Origin: SSSZ01 sp035345935
Lineage (GTDB): Bacteria > Pseudomonadota > Gammaproteobacteria > Burkholderiales > Rhodocyclaceae
Direction of reading: 5' to 3'
NCBI GenBank assembly: GCA_035345935.1
Contig: DAORDK010000001.1
Coordinates: forward strand, 24,111-88,110
DNA: 64,000 nucleotides
Shown: one piece after another, positions 39,005 to 47,119 of the stretch
How positions within the stretch are numbered: position 1 is the stretch's first letter
Layout: each line of letters opens with the position of its first letter
Position numbers and translations under genes: made by a program
The notes under the pieces: model-generated
Databases searched by the model: none
Seen by the model: only the letters and a program-made list of their open reading frames with translations
Told to the model about the DNA's origin: nothing

Positions 39005-39745
39005 TCAGGTCATGTAGTTGCCGCCATTGCAGGCGAAATTCGCACCGGTCGTAAAGCCTGCCGCATCGGTGGCGAGCCATCCGACGATTGACGCGATTTC
39101 CTCGGGTTTTCCCAGACGCTTGACCGGTATGGTGGAGACGATTTTTTCCAGCACATCTTCGCGAATCGCACGCACCATCTCCGTCCCGATATATCCCGGC
39201 GAGACGGTATTGACGGTGACGCCCTTGCTAGCCACCTCCTGGGCAAGGGACATCGTGAATCCATGCATGCCGGCCTTGGCGGTCGAATAGTTGGTCTGGC
39301 CGAACTGGCCGCGCTGCCCGTTCATGGACGATATATTGACGATCCTGCCCCAACCCTGGTCGAGCATGCCGTCGACGACCTGCTTGGTGACGAAGAAAAG
39401 GGAATTCAAATTGGTGGCGATCACCGCCATCCAATCCTCCACCGACATTTTTCTGAAAACTCCGTCCTTGGTGATTCCGGCGTTATTGACCAGAACGCTG
39501 ACCGTCCCCAGTTCCACTTTGACCTTGTCGAAGGCGGCCTTGGTACTTTCCCATTCGGAAACGTTGCCCTCGGACGCGACGAATTCGAATCCGAGTTCCT
39601 TCTGTTCTGCCAGCCAGCGGTTCTTGCGCGACGAATTCGGACCGCATCCGGCGACGACTCGAAAACCTTCCCGCGCCAATTGTTGGCAGATGGCAGTCCC
39701 GATTCCACCCATTCCGCCGGTGACATAGGCAACTCTTTGGCTCAT
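39005..39745 (-). CDS. phaB: PhaB: acetoacetyl-CoA reductase
   Basis: The 246-residue short-chain dehydrogenase has the NADPH-binding VTGGMGGIGTAIC, NNAG, catalytic Ser in NISSMNGQRGQFGQ and the YSTAKAG catalytic pair; GQFGQTNYSTAKAGMHGF is highly typical of PhaB. It reduces acetoacetyl-CoA to (R)-3-hydroxybutyryl-CoA for polyhydroxyalkanoate synthesis. The start at 39745 is set by AGGAG seven bases upstream; a TTG two codons earlier is less likely. PhaA and PhaC are not nearby. Confidence 0.95.
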   Translation of the reverse strand: MSQRVAYVTGGMGGIGTAICQQLAREGFRVVAGCGPNSSRKNRWLAEQKELGFEFVASEGNVSEWESTKAAFDKVKVELGTVSVLVNNAGITKDGVFRKMSVEDWMAVIATNLNSLFFVTKQVVDGMLDQGWGRIVNISSMNGQRGQFGQTNYSTAKAGMHGFTMSLAQEVASKGVTVNTVSPGYIGTEMVRAIREDVLEKIVSTIPVKRLGKPEEIASIVGWLATDAAGFTTGANFACNGGNYMT

Positions 39746-39779
39746 GATCAATCTCCTGTAATTATGGATTGAATTATGA

Positions 39780-39807
39780 ACTATACTGGAATCGGTGTAT
39801 TGCGCAA
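39780..39807 (-). promoter_or_regulatory. Candidate sigma-70 promoter of phaB
   Basis: On the minus strand TTGCGC (39802-39807), a 16-base spacer and TATAGT (39780-39785) precede phaB by about 35 bases, in a locally AT-rich patch. Position and spacing fit a housekeeping promoter. Confidence 0.45.
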
Positions 39808-40116
39808 GGTGCTTCGACGACTGCTCAGAGTTGCGCTTCCAATGCCCTGATTTCCTGCGCGGAAGCTCTCTTCACCCCCAGTGCCAAGCGATGGCGATAT
39901 CTCCTCTGGGCAAGGCAGGATGCGCTTCGGGATCCCCCCAGGACCGCGCGGGATTCAAACCCACGACGGCTATGCCCAAGCACTCCGGCTGTGCAGACGT
40001 TGGGTGCCGCTGGGCCGGCATCGCTCAACGCTGACGCGCCTAGACCCCTACCGTCGCTTGGCTGGCCTCTTGAGTGCCTGGCCGCCCCGAGAAATTACCG
40101 GCGATGCCAAGAAGCC
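39808..40116 (+). other. Intergenic stretch without a recognisable gene
   Basis: Between the phaB promoter and the FIST gene I see no gene. A minus-strand 17-base arm at 39948-39964 (GTGGGTTTGAATCCCGC) folds like a tRNA T-arm, but no acceptor or anticodon arms accompany it. Short open frames here have no family or ribosome-binding site. Confidence 0.4.
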
Positions 40117-41286
40117 TCATGTGGACTCACCGGTAAAGACCGTCAGCACGCCGGTGTAGCCATATAACCGGTCGCGAGCGATTTCACCGCCGGCGAAGAA
40201 TCCCACCAGCGGCACCTCCCCCAGCGCCTGCCGCAGGGTACGCAATTCGCCGTGACGCTCTCCGAAATGGGGGCCGCCCCGACCCGAACAACTGACGTAA
40301 AGCGCCCCCAGGGCCGTACCCGCGCCGCTTTCCAACTGGTCGCGGATTTCCGTGGCGATCCGCACCAGGTCTCCCCTGGCCGACTCGGGATTGCGGCTGC
40401 AGAAGGCCAAGCGGGTGCCATCAACAATGTGTTCCGCAACGGCAAGGACGCGATGTCGGGGATCGACGCCGATGAGATGGCGAACCTGGGTATCGCTCCC
40501 GAATTGACCAGGCCAGTGCGGCGTATCGTCAGCCCCTATCGAAAGGCCGACCAGGACGGGCCCCAGGGACTCGATCAGCTCGTCTCCATCCAAATCCGGA
40601 TCGAGGTCCAAGTCGGAAAGCAGGGAGTCCAGCGCGGGCTGGTCGTCGAGCGTGAGCACATAGTTGTCCTGGGCTGATGTAATCCTTCGGACGGGACCGA
40701 TGGGCTGACAACCTTGCGTCACCCGCGAAATCAATCCCACTTCGCCCGAGAAGAGGACGCCCGACAATCCACCGCTGAAGACGCCTTCGGCCAGATGCAC
40801 CGGACTGCGCCGCGCCGACGAAAGACCGCCGAACAGATAGCCGGTCGCCGTATTGGCACTCAGTTCGCGAATCAAGTCCTGCAGTCCTGGAGTCGTCCCA
40901 TCACTGTGCACGAGGGCCGTGTGGGCCGAAAAACCGGATTCCTGTCCTGCCAGCGGACGCCGGCCGGAAAAGAGCCGAAAAGTCTCTGGCGCCAGCGCTG
41001 CGAGCATGAGGACGATTCCGGGCTCGTCGAAGTACTCGATTCCGCTCGCGGCTACGCCGACGCCATCGGTGCCTACCCACTGAACGCCCGGAAAGACGCC
41101 GTGGAGTTCCTGCAGAATCGCTTCGGCAGCGCCGGCATGGTAGTCGGTGAAATAACACCACCCCAGAGTGTAGGGCGAGCCAATTCCAGCGCCACGGCCG
41201 ATCAATTGCCGCCGACATTCGGCCAGGGCCACTCTCCAGTCAGCGTGACCGGCATGACCGTGAATGAACGCCGGAACGACCATCAT
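40117..41286 (-). CDS. FIST-domain sensory protein
   Basis: A 389-residue protein matching the FIST_N plus FIST_C architecture: N-terminal half with GCYF-like strand and GTDGVGVAASGIEYF, then GYLFGGLSSARRSPVHLAEG and SGVLFSGEVGLISRVTQGCQPIG, and C-terminal LGALYVSCSGRGGPHFGERHGE with VPLVGFFAGGEI. FIST domains are proposed to bind small ligands, perhaps amino acids, and occur with signalling proteins. No signalling domain is fused here and it is monocistronic. No membrane segment. Confidence 0.88.
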   Translation of the reverse strand: MMVVPAFIHGHAGHADWRVALAECRRQLIGRGAGIGSPYTLGWCYFTDYHAGAAEAILQELHGVFPGVQWVGTDGVGVAASGIEYFDEPGIVLMLAALAPETFRLFSGRRPLAGQESGFSAHTALVHSDGTTPGLQDLIRELSANTATGYLFGGLSSARRSPVHLAEGVFSGGLSGVLFSGEVGLISRVTQGCQPIGPVRRITSAQDNYVLTLDDQPALDSLLSDLDLDPDLDGDELIESLGPVLVGLSIGADDTPHWPGQFGSDTQVRHLIGVDPRHRVLAVAEHIVDGTRLAFCSRNPESARGDLVRIATEIRDQLESGAGTALGALYVSCSGRGGPHFGERHGELRTLRQALGEVPLVGFFAGGEIARDRLYGYTGVLTVFTGEST

Positions 41287-41433
41287 CCAAATCCCATGAG
41301 CGCTCGAAGCTGCTGCGGGACCCCTAGCCTACCCCGCCGCCCTACCGAACGCGAGTCGCGCCGGATCCGGCTTTTCGAAACGTCTGCCCAACCGATACCC
41401 CGAGGACGCATGGGGCTCGATACCCGCGCCGAA

Positions 41434-41766
41434 CTAAAGCAGAGCATCGGTCTTGGCGGCCATGATGAAATCGTTGGCGTGTAGTCCATTGATCTTGTGG
41501 GTCCACCAGGAAACGGTCACCCAGCCCCAGCCCAGACCCAGGTCCGGGTGATGTCCCTGACTCTCGGCGAGAGCACCGACGCGGTTGACGAAATCAAGCG
41601 CCGCTTTGAAATCGGGAAACCGGTACTGGCGCTCGAGTCGCCGTCCCTCTTCTAGGAGATTCCAGCCAGGGGTTTGGGCCAGATAAGCCTTTGCCTCGTC
41701 GAGCGTCAATGGGGGGATGCCTCCGCGGCAGGGAGTACAGGAAAGTTGGCAAAGATCATCGGACAT
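41434..41766 (-). CDS. phhB: PhhB: pterin-4a-carbinolamine dehydratase
   Basis: The 110-residue enzyme dehydrates 4a-hydroxytetrahydrobiopterin during aromatic amino-acid hydroxylation. The active-site pattern ESQGHHPDLGLGWGWVTVSW followed by WTHKINGLHANDF is intact. The start at 41766 (MSDDLCQLSC) is the usual family beginning; an upstream in-frame start at 41841 lacks support. No phenylalanine hydroxylase gene is nearby. Confidence 0.92.
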   Translation of the reverse strand: MSDDLCQLSCTPCRGGIPPLTLDEAKAYLAQTPGWNLLEEGRRLERQYRFPDFKAALDFVNRVGALAESQGHHPDLGLGWGWVTVSWWTHKINGLHANDFIMAAKTDALL

Positions 41767-42072
41767 GGCCGACCTCGCGAATGATGGGATTGGCGCAGCG
41801 CAAACGGCGCTGCACTGCTCATGAGACAAGCGGTCCGCCACGCTGTTCCCGCCGGACCCGTGGCCCGCTCGTCCTCAACTCTTTTTCCTGCACCGGGGAA
41901 TCTCCTACAATCGTAGCTGACCGTGAGGAAAATCTGTAAGACCTGTACGACACGCTTCCGAAACGCCGCCGCGCGTGCCACCCTCCGTTGCGCCGCTCTC
42001 TAAGCCTCGTATGCGCTGGATCCGACGATTCTCCAGGGGTCACCTCAACCGACAAGAATACGGAGACAACCC
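41767..42072 (+). other. Divergent intergenic region between phhB and a solute-binding protein
   Basis: About 305 bases without a credible gene. It contains a 7-bp perfect hairpin (GCAGCGC, loop AAACG, GCGCTGC; 41795-41813) that lacks a T-tract and would lie in the phhB leader. The plus-strand leader of the solute-binding gene ends with ATACGGAGACAACCC, a fair ribosome-binding site. Confidence 0.4.
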
Positions 42073-42918
42073 ATGCCCATGCACCGCCGCCACTTCCTTC
42101 ATTCTCTCGCTGCCCTGCCGCTGACGGTCGCCCTGCCGACCCGCGCCGACGAGCAGTTCGATGCCATCCGCAAACGCGGCAGGCTCTCCATCGCCGTCTA
42201 TAACGATTTCGCTCCTTACTCGGACGCGGAAAAGGGACTCGACGTCGAGCTGGGCAAAGCCCTCGCCCAGAAGCTCGGCCTCACCCCTTCGATCATCGGC
42301 TTCAAGGCTGGCGAAGACATGGGCGACGACCTCCGCAACATGGTTTGGAAAGGCCACTATCTGCGTGGAGATCCGGCCGACGTGATGATGCACGTCCCGG
42401 TAGACCCGCGTCTGGCGGAAGCCAACGACAAGGTGAAAATCTTCGGCCCTTATCACGTGGAAACCATCGCCATGGCCCGCATTGCCTCCCGTGCACCTGC
42501 CCCGGTCGGCTCCGCGGCGGTTGCGCTGGAGGTCTTTACCCGCGAAAAGATAGGCGTCGAGGGCGAAAGCATGCCGGATTCGTTCCTGATGGGTGTCCTG
42601 CGGGGCAGATTGCGGGACAACGTGGCCCACTTTCGTACTGTCGGGGAAGCCGTCCAGGCCATGCGCGAAGACAAGATCGCCGCAGTCATGGCCACCCGGG
42701 GCGAACTCGAGGGCGCGCTGGCGGGAGACAAGCGTTTCGTCCTGGACACGGTGGAAATGACCGAACTGACCATCCGTCGCTGGCCTCTGGGGCTGGCGGT
42801 CAAGGCTGACGCGACCGATTTGGCGGCGGCTCTCGAAGGCGCCCTGACGGAATTGAAGAACGACGGCTCCGTCGCGGCGCTCTTCAAGCGCTTCGGGGTC
42901 ACCTATCTCGCGCCCTGA
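42073..42918 (+). CDS. Solute-binding protein (SBP family 3) with a Tat-like signal
   Basis: The 281-residue protein begins MPMHRRHFLHSLAALPLTVA, where RRHFL resembles a twin-arginine signal, with cleavage near TRA-DE. The mature part is a family 3 binding protein (RLSIAVYNDFAPYSD, GLDVELGKALAQKLGL, ADVMMHVPVDPR). Tat export would suggest folding with a cofactor before export, but the motif could also be coincidental. There is no transporter partner. The segment ADVMMHVPVDP reminds me of binding proteins linked to PQQ-dependent dehydrogenases, but no such enzyme gene is in the window. Confidence 0.8.
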   Translation: MPMHRRHFLHSLAALPLTVALPTRADEQFDAIRKRGRLSIAVYNDFAPYSDAEKGLDVELGKALAQKLGLTPSIIGFKAGEDMGDDLRNMVWKGHYLRGDPADVMMHVPVDPRLAEANDKVKIFGPYHVETIAMARIASRAPAPVGSAAVALEVFTREKIGVEGESMPDSFLMGVLRGRLRDNVAHFRTVGEAVQAMREDKIAAVMATRGELEGALAGDKRFVLDTVEMTELTIRRWPLGLAVKADATDLAAALEGALTELKNDGSVAALFKRFGVTYLAP

Positions 42919-43065
42919 GCCGAGGTCCTCGGCAGCCAGAAGAGCCGCCCTGCGAATTTCCCGCCGACTCCGCCGACCTGACGACCAGGGAGCGGCGTGT
43001 CTGGTAAAATGCCGGCTTGTCTTGCCCGCTGTGCCTTTCACGACGGGCCCAATCCGGACTTACCC

Positions 43066-43335
43066 ATGCTTTCGATAACCGATATCAAGGATTTCATCGA
43101 TCTTGATGGCGAAACAGTGAATATCGTGGCCGGTGCCACAGGGCTTTCCGACGAGGAGTCCGTAGCCCTGGCCCGTCAGTTTCTGGCCTCGGAAGAGGGC
43201 CTGTTGATCCTGCACCATATGTATCGCGACCAGATCGCCGCGGTGGCGGACGATTTTCTGCCCGCCCGGGCCGAAACCCTACGGGCCGCCTACGCTTATT
43301 TCTCGCGCAAGTATCCGCTTCCTGCGTTGAAGTAG
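43066..43335 (+). CDS. Small protein of unknown function
   Basis: An 89-residue acidic, alpha-helical protein (MLSITDIKDFIDLDGETVNI…). I chose ATG 43066 because the text before it (from 42997) is low-complexity and includes a probable -10 box TAAAAT (43005-43010). No signal or membrane segment. Family not recognised. It stands alone and converges on the DedA/rhodanese gene ten bases away. Confidence 0.6.
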   Translation: MLSITDIKDFIDLDGETVNIVAGATGLSDEESVALARQFLASEEGLLILHHMYRDQIAAVADDFLPARAETLRAAYAYFSRKYPLPALK

Positions 43336-43345
43336 ATCGGCTTGA

Positions 43346-44326
43346 TCAGCCCGATTCCGGTTGTCCGGCGACCGGAACATCTTCAGCGCCCAATGCCCCC
43401 GCATCCCGCGCGAAGCCATGGGCTTTCCAGGCTTCCCAACCGCCGCGAATGGGCCGCACCGAAACGTATCCTTGTTTCTGCAGTTCCCGCGCCGCCTGAA
43501 CCGCACCGGCGTCTTCCGGGCAAGCGCAGAGGGTCATGATGGGCGCGGTCTTCGGCCAATCCGCCACTGCATCCGGCAGATTGTCGTGGTTTGCAGCCCT
43601 CGCCCCGGGAATGGCTCCCTCTTCGAGCACCATACTCGCCCCCCGCAAGTCGAGGAGCAGCACGGGAAATCCCGCGGCCACGGCCGCATGGTACTCGTCG
43701 GGCGTCGCGTGCGGCATCGCCGCCAGGCGCTCGAAGCGGCTCTTCTGCCACCATTTCCAGCCGAACCAGCCCGCCAGCATTGCCGCCACGACGGCTAGAG
43801 CGAGAGGACCGTTGGCGCTGAGCACAGCCAAGACGCCCAGCACCTGATCGCGTAGCAACCAGCCGGCCAGAAGGGCGCTGCCTGCCCAGGCCGCGGCCCC
43901 TGCGGCCGCCGCAGAGATGAAGCCCAAGAGTCCCATGCGCAGGGTTCCCGCGATAGGCGGCGCCACCGTCGAAAACCCTGGAACGAATTTGGCCACGACG
44001 AGAGACCAGATTCCCCAGCGCAGAAAGCGCTCTTCGGTGCGGCTGACGCAGGATCCCGGATTGATGCTGAGGCGGCAGAGCCCCGCCAGGACGCGATAAC
44101 CGAGGAGGCGCCCGACGACATACCACACCACGTCGGCAATGACCGAAGCGACAACCGCCACGCTCAGGAGTGCGGGAGCGGCGCCAGGCGTCGCCGCGAG
44201 GCTGCCGGCGATCATGAGCGTCGGCACCGCCGGAATGGGCAATCCCAGCTGCTGGAGCAAGACATTGACGAACACCACCCAGAGTGCGTTGTCCTGCAAG
44301 GCATTGGCAATCTGGGCGGCGTCCAT
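43346..44326 (-). CDS. DedA-family membrane protein fused to a rhodanese domain
   Basis: A 326-residue fusion. The first 200 residues are a DedA/SNARE-associated membrane domain (LLQQLGLPIPAVPTLM, VVAKFVPGFSTVAPPIAG, several hydrophobic helices). The last 110 form a rhodanese domain (ATPDEYHAAVAAGFPVLLLDLR, EEGAIPGAR) with cysteines 267 and 269 in LCACPEDAGAV at the active-loop position. DedA proteins are undecaprenyl-phosphate or lipid translocase relatives; rhodaneses transfer sulfane sulfur. The gene follows pirin by three bases and so belongs to azoR-pirin-dedA. Confidence 0.88.
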   Translation of the reverse strand: MDAAQIANALQDNALWVVFVNVLLQQLGLPIPAVPTLMIAGSLAATPGAAPALLSVAVVASVIADVVWYVVGRLLGYRVLAGLCRLSINPGSCVSRTEERFLRWGIWSLVVAKFVPGFSTVAPPIAGTLRMGLLGFISAAAAGAAAWAGSALLAGWLLRDQVLGVLAVLSANGPLALAVVAAMLAGWFGWKWWQKSRFERLAAMPHATPDEYHAAVAAGFPVLLLDLRGASMVLEEGAIPGARAANHDNLPDAVADWPKTAPIMTLCACPEDAGAVQAARELQKQGYVSVRPIRGGWEAWKAHGFARDAGALGAEDVPVAGQPESG

Positions 44327-44329
44327 GGG

Positions 44330-45190
44330 TTAGGCGGCCACGAGGGTCCCGTTCTGGTAATCGGCAATCGCCTGCTCGATTTCCTCCCGGGTATTCATCA
44401 CGAAGGGACCGTACTGGACGACCGACTCCCCAAGCGGTTTTGCCGCCAGCAGAAGGAAGCCCGCCCCGTCGTCGCCGGCAGCTGCGACGAGTTCATCCCC
44501 CGGCGAAAGCACTCCGGCTTGATGCGCCTGCAACAGGCGGGCGTCGCGCGCTTCGCCAATCTGCAAGCTGCCGCGATAGGGGTAAATGAAAGCGGCGTGC
44601 TCCCGCGGCAACCCCTGTCGGAAAACAGCTCCGGCCTCGAGACGAACGTCAAAGAACCAGGGGTCGGTGGTCAGCCCCCGAACCGGTCCCTGGCGCTCGG
44701 CCCCGGCGCCGCGGAAATTGCCGGCGACGACGCGGACCTCCCCGTCAGGGAGCTGGGCGACGGGAATCTCTTCCGGTTGGACATCGCGATAGGCGGCGGC
44801 TTTCATCTTCTCCTTCGCGGGAAGATTGATCCAGAACTGGAATCCATGGACCCGACCCGCCACCTGTTGCGGCATTTCCGAATGGATGATGCCACGGCCG
44901 GCCGTCATCCACTGGGCGCCGCCGCCGCGCAGGTTCCCTTTGTTCCCCAGGTGATCCTCATGCAGGAAATGGCCTTCGAGCATGTAGGTCACCGTCTCGA
45001 AACCGCGGTGGGGATGGGCCGGGAACCCGGCAATGTAGTCGTCCGGATTGTCTGACGCGAATTCGTCGAGCATGAGGAAGGGATCGACGCGATGATGGGG
45101 CGTCTGCCCCAGACTGCGGCGCAGCCGGACGCCCGCCCCATCGGAGGCGGGAAGGGAAGGAATGACACGAAGTAGGGTACGGACTGACAT
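44330..45190 (-). CDS. Pirin-family bicupin
   Basis: A 286-residue pirin with the signature HPHRGFETVTYMLEGHFLHEDHLGN, including the His/Glu metal ligands, and GRGIIHSEMP. Bacterial pirins act as quercetin 2,3-dioxygenases or regulate enzymes through protein contact; the role here is open. The start at 45190 follows a strong AAGGAG and begins MSVRTLLRVIPS. It is the middle gene of azoR-pirin-dedA; the 16-base gap to azoR suggests co-transcription. Redox or quinone stress is a plausible common signal. Confidence 0.9.
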   Translation of the reverse strand: MSVRTLLRVIPSLPASDGAGVRLRRSLGQTPHHRVDPFLMLDEFASDNPDDYIAGFPAHPHRGFETVTYMLEGHFLHEDHLGNKGNLRGGGAQWMTAGRGIIHSEMPQQVAGRVHGFQFWINLPAKEKMKAAAYRDVQPEEIPVAQLPDGEVRVVAGNFRGAGAERQGPVRGLTTDPWFFDVRLEAGAVFRQGLPREHAAFIYPYRGSLQIGEARDARLLQAHQAGVLSPGDELVAAAGDDGAGFLLLAAKPLGESVVQYGPFVMNTREEIEQAIADYQNGTLVAA

Positions 45191-45206
45191 GATGAGCTCC
45201 TTAGCC

Positions 45207-45809
45207 TCAGGCAGCGAGGCGTTCGACTTGTTCCCGAGCCTTTGCGAGAGCTGTGGACCGGGGTTCATCGCCCAGGGCGAGGCCCTCGGCATAGACGAAT
45301 TCGACGTCGGCAATACCGATGAAGGCCAGGAAGTTGCGGATAAATGCCGTCTGGGTATCAAGGGGAGTTCCGGCATAGTGGCCGCCGCGAGTCGCCATGA
45401 CGTAGGCCTTCTTGCCGCGCAACAACCCTTCCGGACCTTGGGCGGCATAGCGGAAGGTGACTCCTGCCCGGGCAATATGGTCAAAGTAGGCCTTCAGGGT
45501 CGACGGAACGCCGAAATTGTAGAGAGGCAATCCCAGCACGACGACGTCGGCCGCCTTCAGCTCCTCGATCAGAGCGTCGGAATAATCGACCACCGCTTGC
45601 TGTGCGACGGAGCGTTCGCCGGGCTTCGACAGGAAGGCAGAAAAGCGTTCGCCGTCCAGATGGGGTACCGGATCGGCGGCCAGATCACGCACCAGGACTT
45701 GCCCTTCCGGATTCCGGCTCTGCCACGCGGCAACGAAGCGATTGGCGAGTTGGCTCGATTGGCCTTCATTGGCAAACAGACTGGCGTTGATCTGAAGCAG
45801 CGTGGTCAT
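45207..45809 (-). CDS. azoR: AzoR: FMN-dependent NADH:quinone/azo reductase
   Basis: The 200-residue flavodoxin-fold enzyme has the FMN-binding start (TLLQINASLFANEGQSSQLA), VVLGLPLYNFGVPSTLKAYFD and the MATRGGHY loop. Members reduce quinones and azo compounds with NADH. It is the first gene of the azoR-pirin-dedA operon, divergent from a LysR gene, with a shared 100-base gap that contains a palindrome; regulation by that LysR protein is very likely. Confidence 0.93.
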   Translation of the reverse strand: MTTLLQINASLFANEGQSSQLANRFVAAWQSRNPEGQVLVRDLAADPVPHLDGERFSAFLSKPGERSVAQQAVVDYSDALIEELKAADVVVLGLPLYNFGVPSTLKAYFDHIARAGVTFRYAAQGPEGLLRGKKAYVMATRGGHYAGTPLDTQTAFIRNFLAFIGIADVEFVYAEGLALGDEPRSTALAKAREQVERLAA

Positions 45810-45848
45810 GATTGATCTCCTGTAGTGGGGTACGGCCTCATTAAACGA

Positions 45849-45877
45849 TTTACACGGTGAATTAAAAAGAACAAAAT
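45849..45877 (+). promoter_or_regulatory. Candidate promoter of the LysR gene
   Basis: TTTACA (45849-45854), a 17-base spacer and CAAAAT (45872-45877) precede the LysR start codon by about 35 bases in a strongly AT-rich patch. The -10 box overlaps the left arm of the palindromic operator, so autorepression is expected. Confidence 0.45.
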
Positions 45878-45900
45878 TTGATTGTTACCAATCTAATTTT
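45873..45900 (+). promoter_or_regulatory. 28-bp palindromic operator for the divergent LysR regulator
   Basis: AAAATTTGATTG, spacer TTAC, CAATCTAATTTT: the arms match at 11 of 12 positions. This near-perfect inverted repeat contains a T-N11-A LysR box, lies between azoR and the regulator gene and ends 11 bases before the regulator start codon. It is the clearest operator in the window. Confidence 0.75.
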
Positions 45901-45911
45901 CTAATGTTTAT

Positions 45912-46838
45912 ATGGAGACCCATGCTCCGCGGATCGACCTTGAGCAATGGCGCGCCCTAGTCGCCGTCGTCGATGGCCGAAGTTACGCTGCGGCTGCAGA
46001 ACGCCTGAACAAGAGTCAATCGGCAGTCACCTACGCGGTGCAGAAAATCGAGGGGCTGCTGGGCGTCAAGGCTTTTGAAATCCAGGGCCGCAGGGCTGTC
46101 CTGACGCAAACCGGGAGAATGCTCTATCGACGTGCCGTGGCGCTGCTCGGGGAAGCATCCGAACTCGAGCGTTCAGCGCGCAAGCTTTCCGCGGGATGGG
46201 AGCCGGAAATCGGCCTGGCGGTGGAGATCCTGTTTCCCACTTGCCTCCTTCTAGACTGTCTGGCGGCTTTTGGCACCGAGAGCCCCGACACCCGGGTTGA
46301 GATTGTCGAGTCGGTCATCAGCGGTACGTCCGAAGCCCTGACCAAGGGCACGGTGGATCTGGCGATCACGCCCCGCATCCCGCCCGGCTTCCTCGGAACG
46401 CCATTGACGCGCCTGCGGATGCTCGCCGTCGCCAGCCCCGATCACCCCTTGCACCGATTGAACCGCCCCTTGGGCCTCGCCGACCTGAACCGCCACCGAC
46501 ACCTTCCCGTCCGCGACACCGGATCGGTCCGCCAGCGCACAGCCAGCATCGAAGTCGAACAGCGCTGGACCTTCAGCGCGTTGGCTTCGTCGATCGAAGC
46601 GGCCTGCAGGGGACACGGATTTGCCTGGTATCCGGAGGAGGCGATCAGGACCCACCTGATGTCCGGCCAGCTGCTACCCCTGCCCCTGCAGGGCTCTGAG
46701 GAGCGCTTTGTCGAGCTTTACCTGGTACTCGCCGATCCCGAGTTTGCAGGTCCGGGGGTTCGCCGCCTTGCCGAGCTGATCCGCGCGCGCGTGGAGCAAT
46801 GTTGTCCGGTACAAACCCCGCCGGGCAACCCGGATTAG
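45912..46838 (+). CDS. LysR-family transcriptional regulator of azoR-pirin
   Basis: The 308-residue regulator has an N-terminal winged helix (LEQWRALVAVVDGRSYAAAA, LNKSQSAVTYAVQKIEGLLG, residues 8-67) and a periplasmic-binding-like effector domain (about 95-295). Divergent placement from azoR with an intervening palindrome indicates control of the azoR-pirin-dedA operon and autoregulation. The inducer is probably a quinone or electrophile, judged from the enzymes; this is inference. Confidence 0.92.
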   Translation: METHAPRIDLEQWRALVAVVDGRSYAAAAERLNKSQSAVTYAVQKIEGLLGVKAFEIQGRRAVLTQTGRMLYRRAVALLGEASELERSARKLSAGWEPEIGLAVEILFPTCLLLDCLAAFGTESPDTRVEIVESVISGTSEALTKGTVDLAITPRIPPGFLGTPLTRLRMLAVASPDHPLHRLNRPLGLADLNRHRHLPVRDTGSVRQRTASIEVEQRWTFSALASSIEAACRGHGFAWYPEEAIRTHLMSGQLLPLPLQGSEERFVELYLVLADPEFAGPGVRRLAELIRARVEQCCPVQTPPGNPD

Positions 46839-47119
46839 CCTCTCTGCGGGAACTCGCGCCTGCCGCCGGCACCGGACGAATCGGCCATTTTCATGTAGAA
46901 TGCTGCACCTCGGCGCACACGGCCTTTCCCGGTTGTCCCGAACGCTCAACCCCCTTGAGCGCATTCGCCCAAACCGATTACCGCTCGCGCCACCTCCAGC
47001 TGTCCCGTCAGCGCCCTACCAAGAAGCGCTGCGCATTGCTCCAAGCGCACGGGAATCACTCTTTCCGCCCCGTGCGGAGCAAGCCGCCCCCCCAGCGGCG
47101 ACCCATTGAAGGACCGTTC
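46839..47119 (+). promoter_or_regulatory. Long leader of the DEAD-box helicase gene with a hairpin
   Basis: The 281-base gap contains a -10-like TAGAAT near 46895 preceded by a TG (TGTAGAAT, extended -10 style) and a perfect 7-bp hairpin (CGCTCAA, loop CCCCC, TTGAGCG; 46943-46961). Long structured leaders are known for cold-shock helicase genes such as csdA in E. coli, so post-transcriptional control is plausible. The hairpin has no T-tract and is not a terminator. GAAGGA precedes the ATG. Confidence 0.4.

Noticed and set aside
39940..40040. Possible tRNA gene
   Set aside because: Only a T-arm-like hairpin is present; matching acceptor, D and anticodon arms cannot be found.
41795..41813. Hairpin as a rho-independent terminator
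   Set aside because: The stem is perfect but there is no T-tract on either strand, and it lies at the start side of both flanking genes.
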